Below are positions 16,852-24,842 of a stretch of 36,461 nucleotides of DNA, one piece after another; within the stretch, counting starts at the first letter, position 1; each line of letters opens with the position of its first letter. Source of the DNA: an uncultured Eggerthellaceae bacterium. GTDB taxonomy: Bacteria; Actinomycetota; Coriobacteriia; Coriobacteriales; Eggerthellaceae. The position numbers were made by a program, and so were the translations under genes. The stretch covers positions 88,494-124,954 of the forward strand of contig CAJOIP010000017.1 in the NCBI GenBank assembly GCA_905234785.1, written 5' to 3'. The notes under the pieces are model-generated. The model worked only from the letters and a program-made list of their open reading frames with translations, was not told where the DNA came from and made no database searches.

Positions 16852-17514
16852 CTATAGGTTGTTGAAGAAGTCTTCCCAGAACTCGCGGGTGCCCATGCCG
16901 GATTGCACGAGCATGTCGATGAGCCGCTTGCGTTCGGCAGGCCCCATGCGCGAAACCTCGTCCTTCATGCGCTGCTGCAGTAGGGCGGGGTCGAGGCCCG
17001 AAAAGTCACCGCCCGCGGCGAACGCGGCCAGGTCGCCGATGCTCGTCGGAAGCGCCTGGAAGCCACGCGCCGCCGAGCCGCTGCCCGGGCCTGGGCCCGC
17101 GGCCGCGCCTGTCCCCTTCCCCGCCCCCTCGGGCCGCGGGAAGTCGAGCCGGTACAGCTCTTCCAGCATGTCGTCGAAACCGGGCGGCACGTCCGAGCCG
17201 CCCTTCGAGACAACCGAGAACACGCCTTCCTTGAACACGGTGCTCACCGACCATCGCCGGCTACCGGGCGCGGCCGTATCGCCGTACAACTCGTCCCACG
17301 CGAACACGCCGATGTCCTGCAGCGCGTCCTTCAGCCGCTGCGCCACGTCGACCGGCACCTCGCGCGTGAACTGCGAAGTCGGGTTCGAAGCCGAGCCCTT
17401 CTCGACGTGCAGCTCGTACATGCCGCCTTCAAGCGCCTTCATGCGAAACGCCGTGCGCGGCCGCTTGTCGGCCACGAGCGTGAACGTGAAGCTGTGAAAC
17501 GGGGCATTCGCCAT
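16852..17514 (-). CDS. Hypothetical protein with a Gly/Ala-rich linker
   Basis: A 220-residue soluble protein that I do not recognise. Residues 1-125 look like a mixed beta-rich domain (SFTFTLVADKRPRTAFRMK, then a repeated strand pattern). A low-complexity Gly/Ala/Pro linker follows at about 130-150, then a helical C-terminal segment (DPALLQQRMKDEVSRMGP onward). There is no signal peptide or membrane segment. An upstream GTG (17523) is in frame, but ATG17514 is preferred because AAGGAAG lies 8 nt before it. It is convergent with dtd (21-nt gap) and divergent from uvrB; the 123-bp palindromic element lies in the divergent gap. Confidence 0.7.
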   Translation of the reverse strand: MANAPFHSFTFTLVADKRPRTAFRMKALEGGMYELHVEKGSASNPTSQFTREVPVDVAQRLKDALQDIGVFAWDELYGDTAAPGSRRWSVSTVFKEGVFSVVSKGGSDVPPGFDDMLEELYRLDFPRPEGAGKGTGAAAGPGPGSGSAARGFQALPTSIGDLAAFAAGGDFSGLDPALLQQRMKDEVSRMGPAERKRLIDMLVQSGMGTREFWEDFFNNL

Positions 17515-17604
17515 CTGGAGCACTTCCTTAATTGGTACCTTGCGGAGACTCTTCGCCTACGCTCGGCTGACCGGGGACAAGCCATCCATCCAAGTCTATC
17601 ATGC

Positions 17605-17727
17605 GTAGCTCTCGTTGGCGGGAAGAGGGGTGAGGGCGATTCCGCGGCCGGATATGGCAGCAACCCACAGCGCGCATGCGAGCGAGGACAAGCCCGAACC
17701 CCTCTTCCCGCCAGCGAGAGCGGACAG
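17605..17727. repeat. 123-bp palindromic element, copy 2 (upstream of uvrB)
   Basis: Arms 17608-17631 and 17698-17721 (24 bp, one G-T pair) enclose a 66-nt centre. Flanks GTA and GGACAG, the total length of 123 bp and TTCCGC at offset +36 are identical to the copy at 4500-4622, while the arm sequences differ and remain complementary. It ends 4 nt before the uvrB -10 box and therefore covers its -35 region. Confidence 0.85.
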
Positions 17728-17731
17728 CAGG

Positions 17732-17737
17732 TATACT
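17732..17737 (+). promoter_or_regulatory. -10 box 6 nt before the uvrB ATG
   Basis: TATACT followed by 6 nt and ATG17744; no ribosome site. The -35 position falls in the right arm of the 123-bp element and has no TTGACA-like hexamer. Confidence 0.5.
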
Positions 17738-17743
17738 TACCGC

Positions 17744-19894
17744 ATGGCTCATCTCAGCAACATAGAGGGCGCGGTGATGGAAGGCAAGCTGCCGGAAGTG
17801 CGGCTGGCCAACACGCCGTTTCGCGTCGTCTCGCCCTACGAGCCGGCGGGCGACCAGCCGCAGGCCGTCGAAAAGCTCGCGGAAGGCGTGGAACGGGGCT
17901 TGCGCTACCAAACGCTTCTGGGCGTAACGGGCTCGGGCAAGACGTTCACCATGGCGAAAACCATCGAGGCCGTTCAGAAGCCCACGTTGGTCATGGCGCC
18001 GAACAAGACGCTCGCCGCGCAGTTGGCCGCCGAGCTGAAGGAGTTCTTCCCCGACAACGCGGTCGTGTACTTCGTCAGCTACTACGACTACTACCAGCCC
18101 GAAGCGTACGTGCCCGCATCCGACACCTTCATCGAGAAAGACGCCAGCATCAACGAGGAAGTCGAGAAGCTGCGCCATGCGGCCACGTCGGCGCTGCTTT
18201 CGCGCCGCGACGTCATCGTGGTGGCCAGCGTGTCGTGCATCTACGGCATCGGCAGCCCCATGGACTACGCGGGCATGGCGGTGTTTTTGGACAAGCAGGT
18301 GCCTGCCGAGCGCGACGACGTCATCCACGACCTCATCGACATACAGTACGACCGCAACGACTACGAGCTCGCGCGCGGCACCTTCCGCGTGCGCGGCGAT
18401 GCGCTCGACGTGTTCCCGCCGTACGCCGACAACCCCGTGCGCGTGGAGTTCTGGGGCGACGAGATCGAGGAAATCTCGGAAATCGACAACGTGACCGGCG
18501 AGGTTTTGAACACCTACGAGGCGCTGCCCATCTGGCCTGCGTCGCATTACGTGACCGCGCGGCCGAAGATGGAAAACGCCCTGCGCACCATCCGCGACGA
18601 GCTGCGCGAACGCCTGCAGCAGTTCAAGCAGGAAGGCAAGCTGCTGGAAGCCGAGCGCCTGGAAATGCGCACGAACTACGACTTGGAAATGCTCGAGACC
18701 ATGGGCTTCTGCAGCGGCATCGAGAACTACAGCCGCCACCTGGACGGCCGTGCGCCCGGCGAACCGCCCTACACGCTCATCGACTACTTCCCCAAAGACT
18801 TCCTGTGCATCATCGACGAGTCGCACGTCACGGTGCCGCAGATCCGCGGCATGCACGAAGGCGACCGCTCGCGCAAGATCACGCTCGCCGAGCACGGGTT
18901 CCGCCTGCCCAGCTGCCTTGACAACCGCCCGCTGCGCTTCGACGAGTTCGAAAGCCGCGTGCCGCAGTTCATCTACGTGTCGGCCACGCCCGGCGACTAC
19001 GAAATCAACGTGGAACAGGCGCGCGTGGAGCAGATCATCCGCCCCACCGGCCTGCTCGACCCGGAAATCATCGTGCGGCCCATCGTGTCGCAGATCGACG
19101 ACGTCATCGACGAGGTGCAGCTGCGCGCCGAGCGCAAGGAGCGCACGCTTATAACCACGCTGACCAAGAAGATGGCCGAGGACCTTACCGACCACCTGCT
19201 CGACCAAGGGGTGAAGGCCCGCTACATGCACTCGGACATCGGCACGCTGGAGCGCGTGGAAATCCTGCGCGATCTGCGCCTGGGCAAGTTCGACGTGCTC
19301 GTGGGCATCAACCTTTTGCGCGAGGGCCTCGACCTGCCGGAAGTGTCGCTCGTGGCCATCCTCGACGCCGACAAGGAAGGGTTCCTGCGCAACCACCGCT
19401 CGCTCATCCAGACCATCGGCCGCGCCGCGCGCAACGTGTCGGGCCAGGTCATCATGTACGCCGACAAGCTCACCGATTCCATGCGCACGGCCATCGAGGA
19501 AACGCAGCGCCGCCGCGCGCTGCAGATGCAGTTCAACGAGGAGCACGGCATCGAGCCGCAGACCATCCGCAAGGCCGTGAACGACGTGCTCGGCTTCGTG
19601 ACCGAGGACGCGCAGGGCCTCACCGCCGAGGACATCAACAAGGAGCTGGCGGCCCTTTCGCGCGAAGAGGTGCTGCGCATCATCTCCAGCATGGAAGACG
19701 AAATGGCGCTGGCCTCGCGCAACATGGACTTCGAACAGGCCGCCCACCTGCGCGACCAGGTGGTGAAGCTGCGCGCATCGGTGGAAGGCGAAGCCGAAGA
19801 GGATGTGCTCGCCACTATGAAGAAGCAGGCGCGCAAGGGCAGCGCGTTCGGCAACCGCAAACACTCCGCATACGGCAGCAGCCGGCGGTCGTAG
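17744..19894 (+). CDS. uvrB: Excinuclease ABC subunit B
   Basis: The 716-residue damage-verification helicase of nucleotide excision repair. Walker A is GVTGSGKT (60-67). The beta-hairpin that locks DNA is present in [20 protein letters not shown]. The helicase motifs [14 protein letters not shown] and QTIGRAARN follow, and a C-terminal UVR motif ([15 protein letters not shown]) binds UvrC. It is slightly longer than usual, because of extra residues at both ends. ATG17744 is chosen because TATACT lies 6 nt upstream; ATG17777 (MEGKLPEVR) is an alternative. A regulator gene follows 9 nt later. Confidence 0.96.
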   Translation: MAHLSNIEGAVMEGKLPEVRLANTPFRVVSPYEPAGDQPQAVEKLAEGVERGLRYQTLLGVTGSGKTFTMAKTIEAVQKPTLVMAPNKTLAAQLAAELKEFFPDNAVVYFVSYYDYYQPEAYVPASDTFIEKDASINEEVEKLRHAATSALLSRRDVIVVASVSCIYGIGSPMDYAGMAVFLDKQVPAERDDVIHDLIDIQYDRNDYELARGTFRVRGDALDVFPPYADNPVRVEFWGDEIEEISEIDNVTGEVLNTYEALPIWPASHYVTARPKMENALRTIRDELRERLQQFKQEGKLLEAERLEMRTNYDLEMLETMGFCSGIENYSRHLDGRAPGEPPYTLIDYFPKDFLCIIDESHVTVPQIRGMHEGDRSRKITLAEHGFRLPSCLDNRPLRFDEFESRVPQFIYVSATPGDYEINVEQARVEQIIRPTGLLDPEIIVRPIVSQIDDVIDEVQLRAERKERTLITTLTKKMAEDLTDHLLDQGVKARYMHSDIGTLERVEILRDLRLGKFDVLVGINLLREGLDLPEVSLVAILDADKEGFLRNHRSLIQTIGRAARNVSGQVIMYADKLTDSMRTAIEETQRRRALQMQFNEEHGIEPQTIRKAVNDVLGFVTEDAQGLTAEDINKELAALSREEVLRIISSMEDEMALASRNMDFEQAAHLRDQVVKLRASVEGEAEEDVLATMKKQARKGSAFGNRKHSAYGSSRRS

Positions 19895-19903
19895 GGGCGC
19901 GTC

Positions 19904-21331
19904 ATGTCGTTCGCCACCACGCTCGACGCGTTCTGCAACCAGGTTGAGTTCACGAACCGCGACATCGCCGCCGCATGCGGCCTGTCGGCTTCCGCCCTTT
20001 CGCGCTACCGCAACGGCAACCGCGTGCCCGAACCCGCGAGCGGCGCCGTGGACAACCTGGCCGCGGGGCTGGCCGAGCTTTCGCGCATCTCGCACGCAAC
20101 CGGCGCGGACGCGCTGCAAGAAGACGACGTGAAGGCAGCGCTGCGGGCGAGCATCACGGAGAAGCGCCTGGTGGGGATGGATTTCAACATGCGCTTCGAC
20201 ATGGTCATGCACCTGCTGGGCATCCGCAACGCGCGCATGGCCGAGGCGGCGGGCGTCGACCCGTCGTACATCTCGCGCATCCGCAAGGGCGAGCGCAAGC
20301 CGGCGCACATGGAGCCGTTTCTGGAACCGTGCGCGCGGCTGATCGCGAACGTGTGCCTTGAAGAGGACAAACTGGAAGAGCTGGAAGACCTCATCGGGCC
20401 CACCGGCATCCGCGAGGGCGGTGACCCCAATGACGCCGACGCCCCCTCGACGCTCGCCGAGACCGTGGCCGTGTGGCTCATAGGCGACCGCATCTTCGAG
20501 GCCGACATCGGGCGCATGGAACGGTTCTTCGCATGGCTCGACACGACCGACTTCGCGGAATGGCTTGCCTTCCCCGCGCAAAGCGCCAACGAGCTGCAAC
20601 CGCCCGAGCTGCCCGAAAGCGTGGCGCGGTTCTACTACGGCACTGACGGCATGCGCAACGCCGAAATCGACTTCTTGAACGCGGCGGCCGACACGCACGC
20701 GCGCCACATGGTGTTCAGCACCGACATGCCGCTTCTGGAAATGCAGCTTGACCGGCAATTCCTCTCGCGTTACCGACGCGGTATCGTGCGGCTTTTGGAA
20801 GCCGGATGCCACGTCAACATCATCCACAACGTGGAACGGCCGCTCGACGAGGTCATCCGCGTCATGCGGCTGTGGATTCCCCTGTACCTGACCGGGCAGG
20901 TAACGCCGTATTACCTGAAAGGCGTGCATAACCGGCTGTTCTGCCACGTGAACTACGCGTGCGAGACATGCGCGCTGGCATCGGAGGCCGTGATGGGGCA
21001 CCAGGAAGACGGGCGCTACTTCTTCACCACGCGGCCGGCCGACGTGGCGTATTATCGCAAGAAGATGGGGTTCGTGCTGGACCGGACGACGACGCTGCTC
21101 AACGTGTTCCGCGAAAGCGAGCCTGCGCAGGCCGAGGCGTTTCGGCGTATCGAGGCGTCGTGGCGCGAGCGCGCAACCGGGCGCGTCATCGGCGCGGAGC
21201 GCTACGAGAACCTGCGCGTCGTGTCATACGCGGGCGATTGCACCATGATCTCGCTTCTGAACCAGGTAACGCCCGTGCACATCGTCGTGCGGCACCCGAA
21301 GATCAACTACGCCGTGGCGCACATGGAATAG
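19904..21331 (+). CDS. Double helix-turn-helix regulator with large C-terminal domain
   Basis: A 475-residue protein with two XRE-like helix-turn-helix segments: residues 18-40 (NRDIAAACGLSASALSRYRN) and 106-132 (ARMAEAAGVDPSYISRIRKG). The remaining 300 residues have no membrane segments. They include stretches such as GIVRLLEAGCHVNIIHNVER that resemble phospholipase-D-like or sensor domains of other large XRE regulators in gut Firmicutes and Actinobacteria; the ligand is unknown. It starts 9 nt after the uvrB stop with only a weak ribosome site (TAGGGG), so it is probably cotranscribed and coupled. A role linked to DNA damage is only suggested by this position. Confidence 0.75.
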   Translation: MSFATTLDAFCNQVEFTNRDIAAACGLSASALSRYRNGNRVPEPASGAVDNLAAGLAELSRISHATGADALQEDDVKAALRASITEKRLVGMDFNMRFDMVMHLLGIRNARMAEAAGVDPSYISRIRKGERKPAHMEPFLEPCARLIANVCLEEDKLEELEDLIGPTGIREGGDPNDADAPSTLAETVAVWLIGDRIFEADIGRMERFFAWLDTTDFAEWLAFPAQSANELQPPELPESVARFYYGTDGMRNAEIDFLNAAADTHARHMVFSTDMPLLEMQLDRQFLSRYRRGIVRLLEAGCHVNIIHNVERPLDEVIRVMRLWIPLYLTGQVTPYYLKGVHNRLFCHVNYACETCALASEAVMGHQEDGRYFFTTRPADVAYYRKKMGFVLDRTTTLLNVFRESEPAQAEAFRRIEASWRERATGRVIGAERYENLRVVSYAGDCTMISLLNQVTPVHIVVRHPKINYAVAHME

Positions 21332-21339
21332 CGGCGGGC

Positions 21340-21936
21340 TTACGCTTCGTTGAAGTCGTTCCACCAGGTGACGACCTGGTTGTACAGCTCTTCCTTCGTG
21401 CCGTCGTTGTTGAAGACGACGTCGGCACGCTCGATGCGCTCGGCGTCGGTGATCTGCTGGGCGATGCGGCGACGAACATCCTGCTCGTCGAAGCCGGAAG
21501 CCACGGCGCGCTGAATGCGCACGTCGAGCGGCGCCACGACGGCAATGATGACGTCGGCCTGGTCGGCCACCGACATCGAGCGGCTCTTGAAGATGGAGTA
21601 CTCCACGACGACGGCTTCGCAGCCGGCCTTTTCCAAATCTTCGAGCTTCGTGGTGAACGCATCTTCGATGCGCGGCATGGTGATGCGGTTGAGCTTGCGG
21701 GTTTCGGCGGGGTTCTTGAACGCCTTGCGCGCGAGCACCGGACGGTTCACGTTGCCCTCTTCGTCGAGCACGTCGGGGCCGAAGGCTTCCACCAGGTCGT
21801 CCTTCACGACCTGCCAGCCATGGATTTCGTGGCCGATCTTGTCGAGGTCGATGTATTCCAAACCCTGGTCGACGAGCGCCTTTCGAGCCGTGGATTTGCC
21901 TGCCCCCATGCCGCCGATGATGAAGATCTTTTCCAT
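21340..21936 (-). CDS. coaE: Dephospho-CoA kinase
   Basis: A 198-residue P-loop kinase for the last step of coenzyme A synthesis, phosphorylating the ribose 3'-hydroxyl of dephospho-CoA. The Walker A motif is GGMGAGKS (8-15), followed by the substrate region YIDLDKIGHEI. The lid and C-terminal segment with DVRRRIAQQ and ADVVFNNDGTKEEL match the family. Length is normal. AAGGAG precedes ATG21936. Convergent with the regulator gene, with an 8-nt gap; it lies downstream of rpsA but beyond that gene's terminator. Confidence 0.93.
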   Translation of the reverse strand: MEKIFIIGGMGAGKSTARKALVDQGLEYIDLDKIGHEIHGWQVVKDDLVEAFGPDVLDEEGNVNRPVLARKAFKNPAETRKLNRITMPRIEDAFTTKLEDLEKAGCEAVVVEYSIFKSRSMSVADQADVIIAVVAPLDVRIQRAVASGFDEQDVRRRIAQQITDAERIERADVVFNNDGTKEELYNQVVTWWNDFNEA

Positions 21937-22017
21937 GCCTTCTCCTTGCCCGAGCGAAACGTGATGCGCCTTGTGCGCGAACGTGCGATGGTGCTTGAAC
22001 CATCCGCATAATACATG

Positions 22018-22046
22018 AAAAAGCGGCCCGGAAATCGGGCCGCTTT
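22018..22046 (-). terminator. Intrinsic terminator of rpsA
   Basis: AAAGCGGCCCG (22020-22030) and its exact complement (22036-22046) form an 11-bp hairpin with a 5-nt loop. On the minus strand it ends in five U, 31 nt past the rpsA stop. Confidence 0.85.
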
Positions 22047-22076
22047 CCTAGCGTTGCAACCTGTCGGCGAGCGCGC

Positions 22077-23414
22077 TTATTCGGCAGCTTCCTCGGTGGC
22101 CTCGGCGGCCTCGGCGACTTCCTCGGCAGCTTCGGCGACCTCTTCGGCAGCCTCTTCCACAGCCTCGGCAGCCTCTTCCACAGCCTCGGCAGCTTCCTCG
22201 ACAGCCTCGGCGGCTTCAGCGCCCTCGGCTTCGGCTTCGTCCTCGGTGCGGCGCGGCTTGCGGGCCGGGCGCTCCTCGGCGACGATGGACTCGTCGACTT
22301 CGATGTCGATGCCCAGCTCGGCGGCAGCGGCCTTCATGGAAAGGCTGATGCGACGGCGCTCGGGGTTGATCTCCATGACCTTCACCTTAACGGTGTCGCC
22401 AACCTTCACGACCTGCGCGGGCGTTTCGATGTGGCGCGGAGCCATCTCGGAGATGTGCACCAGGCCCTCGGTGGCCTCGCCCAGCTGCACGAAGGCGCCG
22501 AACGGGACGATCTTGGTGACGGTGCCGTCGACGATGGTGCCGACCGGGTAGGCCTCGACCAGCTTGATCCACGGATCGGGCTGGGTCTGCTTCAGGCCGA
22601 GCGAGATGCGCTCGCGGTTCAGGTCGACGTCGAGGACTTCGACTTCCACTTCCTGGCCGACCTTCACGACCTCGGAAGGATGGTTCACGTGGTTCCAGGA
22701 CAGCTCGGAAATGTGCACCAGGCCGTCGATGCCGCCGAGGTCGACGAATGCGCCGAAGTCGACGATGCTGGAAACGGTGCCCTTCAGGCGCATGCCCTTC
22801 GACAGCTTCGCCAGGATTTCGGCGCGCTCGTTCTTGCGGCCTTCCTCAAGCAGCACGCGGCGCGAGAGCACGACGTTGTTGCGGTTGCGGTCCATCTCGA
22901 TGATGCGGGCCTCGAGTTCCGTGTTGAGGTACATGTCGAGATCCTTCACGCGGCGCAGGTCGACGAGCGACGCCGGCAGGAAGCCGCGCAGCCCGATGTC
23001 GATGATGAGGCCGCCCTTGACGACTTCGATGACCTCGCCGGTGACGGGCTCGCCGGCCTTGAACTTCTCTTCCACGGCGATCCAGGAGCGCTCGTACTCC
23101 GCGCGCTTCTTCGACAGGATGAGGCGACCGTCCTTGTCTTCCTTCTGCAGGACCAGGGCCTCGATCTCATCGCCGACCTGCACGAGGTCGGCCGGGTCGG
23201 CGTCCTTGCGGATGGACAGCTCGCGCGCCGGGATGACGCCTTCGGACTTAAACCCGATGTCGACCAGCACCTCGTCGCGCTCGATCTTCACAATCGTGCC
23301 GTTGACGAGGTCGCCCTCGTCGAACTCGGTCAGGGTGCCGTCGATCATCTGCTCCATCTGCTCGTCGGAGATGTCGCTGAAGTCGATGACATCGGGGTTT
23401 TTGATTTCGGTCAT
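22077..23414 (-). CDS. rpsA: 30S ribosomal protein S1 with an acidic heptad-like tail
   Basis: A 445-residue S1 protein with four S1 RNA-binding domains at about 36-104, 118-186, 207-276 and 293-362, the usual number in Gram-positive and actinobacterial S1. It helps mRNA binding and initiation on the 30S subunit. After the last domain, residues 378-390 are basic (ERPARKPRRT). Residues 391-445 are then a near-pure Ala/Glu/Val repeat (AAEAVEE units), likely a charged helix or coiled coil. The matching DNA has 21-bp direct repeats that could expand or contract. ATG23414 follows AAAGGGG. Leader of about 150 nt. Confidence 0.93.
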   Translation of the reverse strand: MTEIKNPDVIDFSDISDEQMEQMIDGTLTEFDEGDLVNGTIVKIERDEVLVDIGFKSEGVIPARELSIRKDADPADLVQVGDEIEALVLQKEDKDGRLILSKKRAEYERSWIAVEEKFKAGEPVTGEVIEVVKGGLIIDIGLRGFLPASLVDLRRVKDLDMYLNTELEARIIEMDRNRNNVVLSRRVLLEEGRKNERAEILAKLSKGMRLKGTVSSIVDFGAFVDLGGIDGLVHISELSWNHVNHPSEVVKVGQEVEVEVLDVDLNRERISLGLKQTQPDPWIKLVEAYPVGTIVDGTVTKIVPFGAFVQLGEATEGLVHISEMAPRHIETPAQVVKVGDTVKVKVMEINPERRRISLSMKAAAAELGIDIEVDESIVAEERPARKPRRTEDEAEAEGAEAAEAVEEAAEAVEEAAEAVEEAAEEVAEAAEEVAEAAEATEEAAE

Positions 23415-23565
23415 AACGGACCCCTTTCGTCTCGGGGACCCGTCAACATGAATGGAAGGCAGTTCACCATGTTCGCTTCGCTGAAGCTCGCGTTTTGGGC
23501 CGCGTTACAAACATGTCTCGGGGGCCAATATTTACTTACCTGCAGGTTTTCCTGCAAGCCTGAGC

Positions 23566-23571
23566 AGTATA
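23566..23571 (-). promoter_or_regulatory. Candidate -10 box of rpsA
   Basis: TATACT on the minus strand, 151 nt before the rpsA start, leaving a long leader with a small GCAGG-TTTT-CCTGC hairpin (23542-23555). The -35 is unclear. Confidence 0.4.
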
Positions 23572-23639
23572 GCACGCTGAAACGGAGCGCAGATTGAAGA
23601 GCTCCGCGCCTGCGCCGTTCCTACATATGAAAGCTGCGG

Positions 23640-23722
23640 GGTGGAAGGATCTCGTCCTTGCCCGACGCTTCGCGGAGATCCTTCGACTTCGTTCGCTTCG
23701 CTCACTTCGCTCAGGATGACAA
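23640..23722. repeat. Dispersed GGATCT...GTCAT repeat, copy 1
   Basis: AAGGATCTCG...GGAGATCCTTCGAC...TCAGGATGAC, the intergenic palindromic repeat type also present at 24887, 27052 and 29986. It lies in the 361-bp gap between divergent rpsA and the acetyltransferase gene, just upstream of the latter. Confidence 0.7.
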
Positions 23723-23775
23723 ACGCGAGCATCATTAGGTGTAGAATCATAGCCTGGCTCGTAGGAAGGAATCTC

Positions 23776-24303
23776 ATGTCGTTATCGTTCGTACCGGTGA
23801 AATCGAAAGTCGACCAGGAACTGCTCGCGAAGATCGCGGGCGAGATTTGGCGCGGCTATTGGCCGAGCATCATCGGCGAAGAGCAGACCGAGTACATGAT
23901 CGAGCAATTCCAAAGCTTCAAGGCCATTAAGAAGTACATGGCCAAGCACGACTACGAGTACTGGTTCCTCGTGGCGACCGAAGGCGACGAGGACGGCCTG
24001 GAAAAGAGCATCGTGGGCTTCACCGGCGGGCGCAGCGAGGACAACGGCAACCGTTTCTTCATCTCGAAAGTGTACCTGTTCCCCGAGGCGCGCGGGCACG
24101 GCTATGCGCGGCGCGTCATGGAATTCTACGAGGACCTGTGCTTCGCGCGCGGCCACGAGGCCATGTACCTGACCGTGAACAAGCACAACGACCTGGGCAT
24201 CCGCGCTTACAAGGGCATCGGGTTCGAGACGATCGACTCGGTGGAAACCGACATCGGCCACGGCTTCATCATGGACGACTACGTCATGGAGCTGAGGTTC
24301 TAG
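23776..24303 (+). CDS. GNAT-family N-acetyltransferase
   Basis: A 175-residue protein of the GNAT fold. The acetyl-CoA pyrophosphate loop is seen in LFPEARGHGYARRVMEFYED (about 96-115, the Q/RxxGxG/A pattern), and the C-terminal strand-helix unit in YLTVNKHNDLGIRAYKGIGF is typical. The acceptor substrate cannot be told. The frame runs upstream into the repeat, but ATG23776 has AGGAAGGA directly upstream. The small PH-domain gene starts 54 nt downstream, so the three plus-strand genes may be one transcript. Confidence 0.88.
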   Translation: MSLSFVPVKSKVDQELLAKIAGEIWRGYWPSIIGEEQTEYMIEQFQSFKAIKKYMAKHDYEYWFLVATEGDEDGLEKSIVGFTGGRSEDNGNRFFISKVYLFPEARGHGYARRVMEFYEDLCFARGHEAMYLTVNKHNDLGIRAYKGIGFETIDSVETDIGHGFIMDDYVMELRF

Positions 24304-24357
24304 CCGCTTGCCAACCGACCAGGCCAAGCTGACACGTTTTCGAAGATTGAGGTGCTC

Positions 24358-24840
24358 ATGAAAGAGATGCCGGCAAACCAGCTCGACCCGCGTGTGAAAG
24401 CCGTTTGGCGCATCAACGACGCGCTGTGGATCACGCTCATCGGCGTTTTCGCAGGGTTCTGCCTTGCGCCCATCATGATGATTCCGGGCGTGGGAACCTG
24501 GCCGCTCGCCGTGTTCGCCATCGTCATGGTGGCGGTGTACATCGTGTGGCTCGTCGTGCTGCCGCCGATTCGCTACGCGCGGTGGCGCTACGAGGTGTCG
24601 GAGGATTACCTCGACATAGCGAAGGGCATCGTCTGGCGCAAGCGCTACACCATCCCGTTCATCCGCGTGCAGAACACCGACACGCGCCAGGGGCCCATCC
24701 TGCGCATGTTCAAGCTGGCGTCCGTCACGGTTTCCACAGCTGCGAAGGAACACGAGATTCCCGGCTTGGAATTCGAGACCGCCGAGCAGCTGCGCGACCG
24801 TGCCGCCGAACTGGCCCGCCTCGCCCGCGAGGACGTGTAG
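24358..24840 (+). CDS. Bacterial PH-domain membrane protein, YdbS-like
   Basis: A 160-residue protein with two hydrophobic helices (about 20-40 and 44-66) followed by a bPH2/DUF304 domain (about 70-145) containing the usual FIRVQNTDTRQGPILRMFKL core. In Bacillus the YdbS/YdbT pair is membrane-associated and has been linked to resistance to certain bacteriocins; the exact activity is unsettled. Start ATG24358 is preferred to the in-frame GTG24352 because GAGG lies 5 nt upstream. The large PH-domain partner begins 2 nt after its stop, the classic ydbS-ydbT arrangement. Confidence 0.85.
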   Translation: MKEMPANQLDPRVKAVWRINDALWITLIGVFAGFCLAPIMMIPGVGTWPLAVFAIVMVAVYIVWLVVLPPIRYARWRYEVSEDYLDIAKGIVWRKRYTIPFIRVQNTDTRQGPILRMFKLASVTVSTAAKEHEIPGLEFETAEQLRDRAAELARLAREDV

Positions 24841-24842
24841 CC

